From assembly GCA_964247695.1 (NCBI GenBank), contig CAXTVI010000006.1, positions 1-64,000 of the forward strand: 64,000 nt of DNA, given 5' to 3'. Below are positions 17,331 through 24,456 of this stretch, piece by piece (positions within the stretch are counted from its first letter, which is position 1; every line of letters starts with the position of its first letter). Made by a program: the position numbers and the translations under genes. The notes beneath the pieces are model-generated. The model ran no database searches. It had not been told where the DNA came from and worked only from the letters and a program-made list of their open reading frames with translations. The stretch comes from Lichenicoccus sp964247695. Lineage in GTDB: Bacteria; Pseudomonadota; Alphaproteobacteria; Acetobacterales; Acetobacteraceae.

Positions 17331-19052
17331 ATGGCATCAGCCGTCCTTGCACGCGTCCCCGATGATCATTTCGGTGGCGAGGATTTTGCGACCCTCCTCG
17401 ATGAGACGCTGGGGCGCGACACCGGGTTCGACGGCTCCGTCGTCACCGGCCGCGTCGTCCGCCTGACCGAGGAATTCGCCATCGTCGATGTCGGCCTCAA
17501 GAGCGAGGGCCGCGTCGCACTGAAGGAGTTCGGCATCCCCGGCGCGCCGACCGACGTGAAGCCCGGCGACGTCATCGAGCTCTATGTCGAGCGCTACGAG
17601 GACCGTGACGGCTCCATCGTGCTGTCGCGCGAAAAGGCCCGTCGCGAGGAGGCCTGGACCAACCTGGAGCGCGCCTTCGAGGGCAACCAGCGGGTCAACG
17701 GCACCATCTATGGCCGGGTCAAGGGCGGCTTCACCGTCGATCTCGGCGGCGCCATGGCGTTCCTGCCGGGCAGCCAGGTCGATATCCGGCCGGTGCGCGA
17801 CGTGGGCCCGCTGATGGGCACGCCGCAGCCGTTCCAGATCCTCAAGATGGACCGCGCCCGCGGCAACATCGTGGTCTCGCGCCGCGCGGTGCTGGAGGAG
17901 ACGCGCGCCGAACAGCGCAGCGAGCTGATCCAGGGCCTCAAGGAAGGCATGATCCTCGATGGCGTGGTCAAGAACATCACCGACTACGGCGCCTTCGTGG
18001 ACCTCGGTGGCGTCGACGGCCTGCTGCATGTCACCGACATCGCCTGGAAGCGCATCAACCATCCGTCCGAGGCGCTGCAGATCGGCCAGCAGGTCCGCGT
18101 GCAGGTGATCCGCTTCAACCCGGACACGCAGCGCATCAGCCTGGGCATGAAGCAGCTCGAGGCCGATCCGTGGGAAGGTGTGGCGATCAAGTATCCGCCC
18201 GGCGCCCGCTACAGCGGCCGCGTCACCAACATCACCGACTACGGCGCTTTCGTGGAACTGGAGCCCGGCGTCGAGGGCCTGGTGCACGTGTCCGAGATGT
18301 CGTGGACAAAGAAGAACGTCCATCCGGGCAAGATCGTCGCGACCTCGCAGGAAGTCGACGTCATGGTGCTCGACGTGGACAGCTCCAAGCGCCGCATCTC
18401 GCTCGGCCTCAAGCAGGTCCAGCGCAATCCGTGGGAGCAGTTCGCCGAGGACCACCGCGTGGGTTCGACCGTCGAGGGCGAGATCCGCAACATCACCGAG
18501 TTCGGCCTGTTCATCGGCATCTCCGCGGACATCGACGGCATGGTGCACATGTCCGATCTCTCGTGGGACGAGGCCGGCGAGGCGGCGATGGCCGGCTTCG
18601 AGAAGGGCCAGGTCGTGCAGGCCAAGGTACTCGACGTCGATGTCGAAAAGGAGCGCATCTCGCTCGGCATCAAGCAGCTGCATGACGACCCGGCCGCCGA
18701 CACGCTGTCGCGCGTCAACAAGGGTGCGGTCGTGACCTGCGTGGTGACCGCGGTGCAGGCGAACGGCATCGAGGTCAAGGTCGACGAGGTGCTGAGTGGC
18801 TTCATCCGTCGCGCCGAGCTGGCCCGCGACAAGGCCGAGCAGCGTCCGGAGCGTTTCGCCGTCGGCGAGCGTGTCGATGCCAAGGTGATCTCGGTGGACC
18901 GGGCTTCCCGCAAGCTTTCGCTGACCATCAAGGGTCGCGAGGTCGAGGAGGACAAGGCGGCGATCAACGAATACGGCTCGTCCGACAGCGGCGCGTCGCT
19001 CGGCGATATCCTGGGGGCGGCGATCCGTCGTCGCAACCAGACTTCGGAATAA
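17331..19052 (+). CDS. rpsA: 30S ribosomal protein S1
   Basis: A 573-residue S1 protein with six S1 RNA-binding repeats. Repeat signatures are GRVVRLTEEFAIVDVGLKSEGRV (repeat 1), GRVKGGFTVDLGGAMAFLPGS (2), VVKNITDYGAFVDLGGVDGLLHVTD (3), RVTNITDYGAFVELEPGVEGLVHVSE (4), EIRNITEFGLFIGISADIDGMVHMSD (5), and a more divergent sixth ending KLSLTIKGREVEE. S1 recruits mRNA to the 30S subunit. Length and repeat number match alphaproteobacterial S1. It is followed by a clear terminator hairpin. Confidence 0.97.
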   Translation: MASAVLARVPDDHFGGEDFATLLDETLGRDTGFDGSVVTGRVVRLTEEFAIVDVGLKSEGRVALKEFGIPGAPTDVKPGDVIELYVERYEDRDGSIVLSREKARREEAWTNLERAFEGNQRVNGTIYGRVKGGFTVDLGGAMAFLPGSQVDIRPVRDVGPLMGTPQPFQILKMDRARGNIVVSRRAVLEETRAEQRSELIQGLKEGMILDGVVKNITDYGAFVDLGGVDGLLHVTDIAWKRINHPSEALQIGQQVRVQVIRFNPDTQRISLGMKQLEADPWEGVAIKYPPGARYSGRVTNITDYGAFVELEPGVEGLVHVSEMSWTKKNVHPGKIVATSQEVDVMVLDVDSSKRRISLGLKQVQRNPWEQFAEDHRVGSTVEGEIRNITEFGLFIGISADIDGMVHMSDLSWDEAGEAAMAGFEKGQVVQAKVLDVDVEKERISLGIKQLHDDPAADTLSRVNKGAVVTCVVTAVQANGIEVKVDEVLSGFIRRAELARDKAEQRPERFAVGERVDAKVISVDRASRKLSLTIKGREVEEDKAAINEYGSSDSGASLGDILGAAIRRRNQTSE

Positions 19053-19090
19053 GCCTAGGGCGTCGTCCGACACCACAGGCTATGATCAGG

Positions 19091-19120
19091 AGGGCGGCGC
19101 CAGCGATGGTGCCGCCCTTT
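19091..19120 (+). terminator. Intrinsic terminator after rpsA
   Basis: An 11-bp stem (19091-19101 with 19108-19118; one G-T wobble) with a six-base loop, followed by a short T run (CCCTTTCT). It lies 38 bases after the rpsA stop and 40 before the next start. Confidence 0.85.
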
Positions 19121-19160
19121 CTGCATTGACGCAGGCGTTCAGGCGCGCGAGAGGCAGGCC

Positions 19161-19676
19161 ATGACGATCGCCGATGCCGTCACCAAGGCCGATGTCTGGT
19201 TGCTGGACCGCGTGTTCCAGCCGTTCGCCGACCGGCTCGGCGAGAAGCCGACCGCGTTCGATATCGGCATGAGCATGCAGCTCGGCGCCATCGTGCTGGA
19301 TGCGGCGGCGGTGGTCGCGATCTTCATGGTGGGCGGCCTGAGCATCGACAGCGCGCTGTGGAACGGCCTGACCTGGGCGCTCGGGTTTGCGTTCTACCTG
19401 TCGATCAACCGCATGCGCCCGCTGATGCGGCCGGGGCACGCCAACCCGCTGCGCATGATGCTGCAGGGGTTCAGGCCGCTCTCGATCCCGTTCATGCTGT
19501 ACAGCCTGTACCAGTCGATCAGCGCACGGCCGCCCTTCGTGCTGGCGATGGGCTTCAACGGGCTGGCGAACCTGGTGTTCGTGGTCGGGATCTACCTGGT
19601 CTCGACCCAGCCCAAGCCGCCCCGCCAGCGCCAGACGGTCTGGTCGGGCCGGCGGCAGGAACAGGGCTCGCTCTGA
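19161..19676 (+). CDS. Hypothetical membrane protein
   Basis: A 171-residue protein with about three to four membrane segments (LGAIVLDAAAVVAIFMVGG; LTWALGFAFYLSI; MLYSLYQSI region; NGLANLVFVVGIYLV) and an amphipathic N terminus (TKADVWLLDRVFQPFADRLGEKPT). The C-terminal tail is short and basic. No recognised family or motif. A GAGG ribosome site precedes the start. It has its own start after the rpsA terminator and ends eight bases from the convergent DUF1674 gene. Confidence 0.6.
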   Translation: MTIADAVTKADVWLLDRVFQPFADRLGEKPTAFDIGMSMQLGAIVLDAAAVVAIFMVGGLSIDSALWNGLTWALGFAFYLSINRMRPLMRPGHANPLRMMLQGFRPLSIPFMLYSLYQSISARPPFVLAMGFNGLANLVFVVGIYLVSTQPKPPRQRQTVWSGRRQEQGSL

Positions 19677-19683
19677 GCGGCCG

Positions 19684-19845
19684 TCAGAAGTCGATGCAGC
19701 GACCCTTCACGGTCCAGTCGCCGTAGCGCGTCGGATCCTTTTCCTTCGGACCGCCGACCTCCTTCGGCGCCGGGAGCGCCGGCCGGTCGGAACATTCGGC
19801 CTGGTCATCCGGCGCGGGTGCGGTGCTGGTGCTGGTGCTGTCCAT
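19684..19845 (-). CDS. DUF1674 protein (SdhE-independent SDHAF4-like assembly factor family)
   Basis: A 53-residue protein. The second half, KEVGGPKEKDPTRYGDWTVKGRCIDF, is the DUF1674 signature that in eukaryotes is SDHAF4/Sdh8, a chaperone of the succinate dehydrogenase flavoprotein. The N-terminal half is low-complexity (Ser/Thr/Pro). It lies five bases after the stop of the frameshifted methyltransferase and is probably co-transcribed with it. The assembly-factor role is known for the eukaryotic family and only inferred here. Confidence 0.85.
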   Translation of the reverse strand: MDSTSTSTAPAPDDQAECSDRPALPAPKEVGGPKEKDPTRYGDWTVKGRCIDF

Positions 19846-19850
19846 GCGGA

Positions 19851-20713
19851 TCAGGTGGGGGCGAGGGCGGCGCTCGCCAAGCAGGCCCCTGCGCCGAGCT
19901 GCAATTCCGCACGCCAGCCCCGCCTCGTCTCGCGGACGGCTGCGTCGGCGCCGGGATGCGCGATGCGAGCCGGGTCGCCTGCGCGCCAGACCACCACTGG
20001 ATCGCCGTCCTTGGCGGAATGGCTGCGCTCCTGCCCGGCGCACGGAACCCGGGAGGCGAACCAGCGGGAGAACTCCGGGGCGGCGTCCGGCACGTCCGAA
20101 CAGACCGGGTTCTCGTAGACGAAGAAGACCTCCCGGTCCGGTGTCGCCACCGCCGCCAGCCGGCCAATGATCTGGCGGACCTGGGCCCGCGGAAAGGCAT
20201 TGAAGTTGAAGACGACCAGCCTGCCGGGTGGCAGGACGACCTCGCCGGCGTCGCCGAGCCTGGCCTGCAGCTTCGTCCGTTCCGGATGCGCACGGCCGAC
20301 GATGGCGGCCTTGCGTGCGGCGATCGCGACCAGGCCCGCGGCAAGCTCGATGCCGAGGATCGCGCGGAAGGGATAGGCCGAGGCAACGATCATCGCCCGG
20401 CCCTTGACGCAGCCGAGGTCGAGGAAGCGGAAACCGGACAGGTCGGCAGGCTGTCCAGTGCGGCATGCAGGCAGGCCGGCTGGCATCCGGCATAACGGCT
20501 GCCGCGCTCGGCCTCGGCGACGTGCGGTTGCGGCAGCCACTGCGGCAGGAAGCCACCGGTGTCGGTGCCGAACATGCGGTCGAACGGATGCGTCGCCTTC
20601 CAGGGCTGGTCGGGAAAGAGCCGCGTGAAGGCCGCATACGCCGCCCGTTGCAGGACCGGCACCCGGGCCGCGCGCGCCATCGCAAGGCGCAGCACACGCT
20701 CGACCTGTTTCAC
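19851..20713 (-). pseudogene. Class I SAM-dependent methyltransferase, frameshifted
   Basis: The protein is split between two frames. The first part begins at GTG 20713 (strong GGGAGGA upstream) and reads through ATHPFDRMFGTDTGGFLPQW to GCQPACLHAALDSLP. It then continues in another frame as DLSGFRFLDLGCVKGRAM to the stop at 19851. One missing base near 20443-20449 explains the break. The SAM motif I is DLGCVKGR, with Val where Gly is usual (DLGCGKGR), another sign of decay. Later parts (VVFNFNAFPR, VFFVYENPVCSDV) look normal. It could be a true pseudogene or a sequencing error at a GC-rich site; the Val substitution favours decay. Confidence 0.75.
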
Positions 20714-20802
20714 GCTCGATCCTCCCGGTGCCCGCTTGACGGCCGGCAGAACCATTCCGCCATGAGAACGAACTTGCAATGGTCCGGTCTGTCCGGCCGG
20801 GA

Positions 20803-21654
20803 TCAGTGGCCGAGATGGGCCTTCAGGGCGCGCGACAGCCCGGCCGCGATATAGCGCTCGTCCTCGAACAGGCGGACGATGCCGAAGCACACATAGAACG
20901 AGAGGGCCAGGAACGAGGCCGGATGCGCACGGCTCCACGCCTCCAGCGGCCGCACGGCGCGCAGCGGCAGCCTCGCCTGCGCCAGGCCGGCCAGCAGCAC
21001 GCCGATCATCGCGCCGGTGATCACGTCGGATGGATAGATGAAGCCGAGATAGACCCGCACCAGGCTCAGCAGGAAAGCCATCAGGAGGCCGAGGACGCCG
21101 AGTGGCAGGTCGATGCCGGCCACGGTCGCGGCCAGGGCGAACATCAGGGCCGCGTGCTCGGCCGGGAAGGCCATCCCCGGGCCGAAGGCCCCAGGGTTGA
21201 TGGAAGGCGGCGCTCGGAAGTGCAGCATCGGATCGTGCAGCGGGCGCGGATGATCGGGAAAGATCACCTGCAGCACGAAGCAGAGCACGATCGAGACGAT
21301 GCATGCGAGCATCCCGGCCATGATGCGCGCGCGGTCGTCCTCGCGGCTCTCCCGGCTCCTGGCCCGGCCGCTGCCGATCCCGTTGCTCCAGGCATAGAAC
21401 ACCAGGGCGGTCATCGGCAGGGTGGAGAAGCTCTCCTTCGTCATGTCGTGCGCGACATGGTCCAACAGCGGCCACCGGCCGGTGAACCGGTTGAGAACGT
21501 GCATCACCGCCATGTCGAAGCCGTGCGTGCCGGGTAGCGACAGCACGATACCGATGACCAGCAGGGCGGTGGCGGTAGCCAGCGCGACCGGGCGCAGGCG
21601 GGTCGCCGGATCGCTGGTCATGCTCGGCGAATGCAGCAGGGCGGGCTCTGTCAC
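20803..21654 (-). CDS. PAP2-type membrane phosphatase-like protein, atypical active site
   Basis: A 283-residue protein with about six membrane segments and PAP2 topology. The three phosphatase motifs are only partly kept: FPDHPRP (motif 1, Arg-Pro present, Lys absent), FPAEHAA (motif 2, His present, PSGH altered), and RVYLGFIYPSDV (motif 3), where the nucleophile His is replaced by Ile. If active it would hydrolyse lipid phosphates or undecaprenyl pyrophosphate, but the loss makes this doubtful. Start chosen at GTG 21654, which has GAGAGA upstream; ATG 21621 is an alternative. Confidence 0.75.
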   Translation of the reverse strand: MTEPALLHSPSMTSDPATRLRPVALATATALLVIGIVLSLPGTHGFDMAVMHVLNRFTGRWPLLDHVAHDMTKESFSTLPMTALVFYAWSNGIGSGRARSRESREDDRARIMAGMLACIVSIVLCFVLQVIFPDHPRPLHDPMLHFRAPPSINPGAFGPGMAFPAEHAALMFALAATVAGIDLPLGVLGLLMAFLLSLVRVYLGFIYPSDVITGAMIGVLLAGLAQARLPLRAVRPLEAWSRAHPASFLALSFYVCFGIVRLFEDERYIAAGLSRALKAHLGH

Positions 21655-21841
21655 GTCGTCTCTCAGTCCGCGGCGTCGACACAATGCCGGCCGTTCGCGC
21701 GGGTTCCTATAGCGGCAGATCGCCGCTGTGTCAGACTTACTTCGAGACCGATGAGGGCCGGCCGCCGGCGTGTCCGCGAACGACAAGTTAGGCGGCATCG
21801 GCTAAAGTCTGCGGCTGCACCATTGTCGCGAGGCCATTGCC

Positions 21842-22150
21842 ATGATCCACGTCGTTGCGGTTATCACAGCCAGGGCCGGCAAGCGCGCCGCCCTGTTGGC
21901 GGCGTTCCGAGCCAATGTTCCGGCAGTGCATGCCGAGGACGGCTGCATCGAATACGGACCGGTGGTCGATGCGCCCGATGCCGGTCCGGTCCAGGCCCCG
22001 CTCGGCGAGGACACCTTCATGGTGATCGAGAAGTGGGCGAGCGCCGAGGCGCTGCGGGCGCATGCCGCGTCCCCGCACATGCTGGCCTACGGCGCCCGCA
22101 CGAAGGAACTCGTCGCCAGCCGAGTGATCCACGTCCTGACGGCGGCCTGA
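21842..22150 (+). CDS. Antibiotic biosynthesis monooxygenase (ABM) domain protein, YgiN-like
   Basis: A 102-residue single ABM domain (dimeric alpha-beta barrel). Marks: VVAVITARAGKRAALLAAFRANVPAVHAEDGCIEYGPVVD, then FMVIEKWASAEALRAHAASPHMLAY. Members are cofactor-free quinol monooxygenases or heme-degrading enzymes; the putative quinol monooxygenase YgiN type is the best fit. About 60 bases upstream of an entericidin-like gene in the same direction. Confidence 0.85.
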   Translation: MIHVVAVITARAGKRAALLAAFRANVPAVHAEDGCIEYGPVVDAPDAGPVQAPLGEDTFMVIEKWASAEALRAHAASPHMLAYGARTKELVASRVIHVLTAA

Positions 22151-22210
22151 AACTTCCGCGCGGTCAAGCCGTTACGCAGCCGGGTCATACTATTTGGGGG
22201 TCTATCAACC

Positions 22211-22396
22211 ATGAACAGCAAGAAATCGAGCCTGATCGCGGCAGCGGCGCTGGGTGTCGCGTTGCTCGGCCTGTCGGCCTGCAACACGGTGGCAGGCGCC
22301 GGCAAGGATGTCAGCGCCGTCGGCCACGACATGACGGGCGGTTCCACCAAGGCGCAGGACAAGGTCACCGACAGCACCGGCGCTGCAAAGAACTAG
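22211..22396 (+). CDS. Entericidin-like small lipoprotein
   Basis: A 61-residue lipoprotein. Lys-rich n-region, hydrophobic core, and lipobox LSAC with Cys24, followed by NTVAGAGKDVSAVGHDM, the entericidin A/B signature. Entericidins are membrane-active stress or toxin-antitoxin-like lipoproteins induced on entry to stationary phase. The mature part is amphipathic. A run of five G at 22196-22200 may serve as ribosome site. Its stop codon TAG shares the sequence CTAG with the stop of the convergent desaturase. Confidence 0.85.
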   Translation: MNSKKSSLIAAAALGVALLGLSACNTVAGAGKDVSAVGHDMTGGSTKAQDKVTDSTGAAKN

Positions 22397-23334
22397 GCTC
22401 GTTCAGGAGCGACGCCCGGCGTATCCGGCGACGGATGCGCCGGGTCATGATGCATGCGCAGCAGGAACCGGCGCGCGACATCGCCATATCCATCATAGAG
22501 CAGCCCGCCATTCAGCCGCAGGAGCTGCGCGCGCCTGGCCCGGTAGAAGGCCGGGATCCGGTACCAGGCAAGGGCCGGTCGCAGATGGTGCACGACGTGC
22601 AGGTTATTGTGCAGGAACAGCAGGCCAAGCACCGGCGCATTCTCGACGATCGCGGTGCGGTGGCGATGTTCCTGTGCGGCGCGATGCTCGGCGAACGAGC
22701 GCACCAGTGCCAGCGCGTAGCCGGGATAGACGAAGTAGGCGACATAGCGCGGCAGCGACATCCCGCAGATGGCGTGCAGCCAAAGCATGATTGCCACCAC
22801 CGCGGCCAGGTGCGGTAGCCAGACGCGCAGAGTCTCGCGCGGACGCCGGCGCAGCGCACCAGCATCGTGCGATAGAAAGCCGGCGATGCCTCGGGGCGGT
22901 CCGAGCAGCACACGACCCGCGAGGGTGTTGCAGATCGCGAGCAGCGCCCGGCCGGCAGGCCCGAGACGCGAGAACGCGGCCCGGGTCACATAGTAGCTTT
23001 CCGGATCGTCGATCGGATCGGTCAAGGCCCGGTTGCGATGGTGACCGAGATGGTCCTCCCGGTAGCGGGCATAGGGCAGCCACAGGCTGAGCGGCACGAA
23101 GCCGATCAGGTCGTTCAGGCGGCGCGACCCGGTCGGGTGGCCGTGCAGGACCTCGTGCTGAAGCGACATGTGCCAGGCCGTGAGCCAGGCGCCGGCCGGC
23201 AGCAGCAGCCACCAGGGAACCGACGCCTGCATCGCCGTCAGCAGCATCCAGCCGCCATAGATCGCGACTGCCAACGCCACGGTCGGCCATTCCACATGCG
23301 ACGGCAGCGAGGATCCGTTCGGCAGTCCATTCAT
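22393..23334 (-). CDS. Membrane fatty acid desaturase family protein
   Basis: A 313-residue membrane di-iron enzyme. The three histidine boxes are present: HEVLHG (box 1), HLGHHRN (box 2) and HNNLHVVHH (box 3), separated by hydrophobic segments. The family includes acyl desaturases and beta-carotene-type hydroxylases or ketolases; the substrate cannot be set from sequence. Start at MNGLPNGSSL (23334) rather than the upstream 23367. The gene is divergent from the substrate-binding protein across an AT-rich 106-base gap that should hold both promoters. Confidence 0.88.
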   Translation of the reverse strand: MNGLPNGSSLPSHVEWPTVALAVAIYGGWMLLTAMQASVPWWLLLPAGAWLTAWHMSLQHEVLHGHPTGSRRLNDLIGFVPLSLWLPYARYREDHLGHHRNRALTDPIDDPESYYVTRAAFSRLGPAGRALLAICNTLAGRVLLGPPRGIAGFLSHDAGALRRRPRETLRVWLPHLAAVVAIMLWLHAICGMSLPRYVAYFVYPGYALALVRSFAEHRAAQEHRHRTAIVENAPVLGLLFLHNNLHVVHHLRPALAWYRIPAFYRARRAQLLRLNGGLLYDGYGDVARRFLLRMHHDPAHPSPDTPGVAPERA

Positions 23335-23440
23335 GGTGGCGGCTTGTCTCCCTCCGGAACGGGTCATAATCTGGCGAAGATGTTAGCAAATTCTTAATTA
23401 CACAAAACTATGACGTTCTATTTCGATAGTCCACCTCTCA

Positions 23441-24268
23441 GTGCGTGATATATCTCTCCGGCGGGTGGCGTTGCCGATGTACGACCTGCCGGAAGTCGAC
23501 TGGGCGACCAGCGCGCTGACGGATTACCTGCTGCAACACCTCTCGCAGGCTGGGATCGACCGGTTGCCGCAGGCTCGCGAGCAGCCGAACGACCTGCAGG
23601 CGCTGTGGCGCGACCCGTCCCTGCTGCTGGCACAGACCTGCGGCTATCCGCTGGTGACCACGTTGCGCCGGCAGATGCGGCTGGTGGCGACGCCTTGCTA
23701 TGCGGCACCCGGCTGCGACGGTGCCTTGATGCGCTCGGCGATCATGGTGCGGGCGGATGACGGCAGGGCGCATGACCTGGCCGCGCTGCGTGGCTGGGCC
23801 ATTTGCGCGCTCAACGGACGCGACAGCAATTCCGGGATGAACCTGCTGCGCGCCGCTGTCGCGCCGCTGGCTTACGGGCGACCATACTTCCGCGACATCG
23901 TGGCGACCGGCTCGCACGCCGCCAGCCTGCGGGCGGTGCAGTGCGGCGCCGCCGACGTCGCCGCCATCGACTGCGTGACGCTGGAACTGCTTCGTCGGGT
24001 GCGGCCGGCGGCCACTGCAGGGCTGCGGGTGCTGGACTGGACGCCGTCGTCCCCCGGCCTGCCCCTGGTGACGGCGTTCGGCGGCGACGATGCCGAACTG
24101 GATACGCTGCGGGCGGCGCTGGACGGGCTGCTGTTCGCGCCAACCCTGGCTGCCGCACGCGACGCGCTGCTGATCGAGCGGTTCGCCCTCCTCGACGACG
24201 AAGAGTACGAGAGCGTCGCCGCGCTGGAGCGCGAGGCGATCGCCCTCGGCTACCCGGTGCTGCGCTGA
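23441..24268 (+). CDS. PhnD/SsuA/transferrin-like periplasmic-binding-fold protein
   Basis: A 275-residue protein with the phosphonate/phosphate-type binding fold. Features: VALPMYDLPEVDWATSALTDYL, LLAQTCGYPLVTTL, LRGWAICALNGRDSNSGMNLLR, the hinge GSHAASLRAVQCGAADVAAIDCVTLELL, and a C-terminal helix region. No signal peptide is visible, so it may be cytoplasmic, as for many members of this subfamily. GTG at 23441 keeps the first beta-strand intact; ATG 23477 would remove it. No transporter genes are adjacent. Ligand unknown. Confidence 0.8.
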   Translation: MRDISLRRVALPMYDLPEVDWATSALTDYLLQHLSQAGIDRLPQAREQPNDLQALWRDPSLLLAQTCGYPLVTTLRRQMRLVATPCYAAPGCDGALMRSAIMVRADDGRAHDLAALRGWAICALNGRDSNSGMNLLRAAVAPLAYGRPYFRDIVATGSHAASLRAVQCGAADVAAIDCVTLELLRRVRPAATAGLRVLDWTPSSPGLPLVTAFGGDDAELDTLRAALDGLLFAPTLAAARDALLIERFALLDDEEYESVAALEREAIALGYPVLR

Positions 24269-24291
24269 CCACGGATCCGAAGCGGGGCCCG

Positions 24292-24456
24292 ATGCGGCGC
24301 AAGGGCGACCTGCCGAGCAAGATCTGCGCGCAGTGCGGACGACCGTTTGCCTGGCGCCGCAAGTGGGCGCGGGTCTGGGACGAGGTGCGCTACTGCTCCG
24401 ACGCCTGCGGCAGGGCGGCGAAGCAGGCGCGGGTGCCGTTCAGAAGGCCGTCTTGA
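24292..24456 (+). CDS. DUF2256 small zinc-finger-like protein
   Basis: A 54-residue protein matching DUF2256: KGDLPSKICAQCGRPFAWRRKWARVWDEVRYCSDACGR. Four cysteines in two pairs (CAQC and CSDAC) probably bind zinc. Such proteins often accompany cryptochrome/photolyase-type or deoxyribodipyrimidine genes, but none is present here. It begins 23 bases after the binding-protein gene and its last 17 bases overlap the convergent TonB receptor gene. Confidence 0.85.
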   Translation: MRRKGDLPSKICAQCGRPFAWRRKWARVWDEVRYCSDACGRAAKQARVPFRRPS

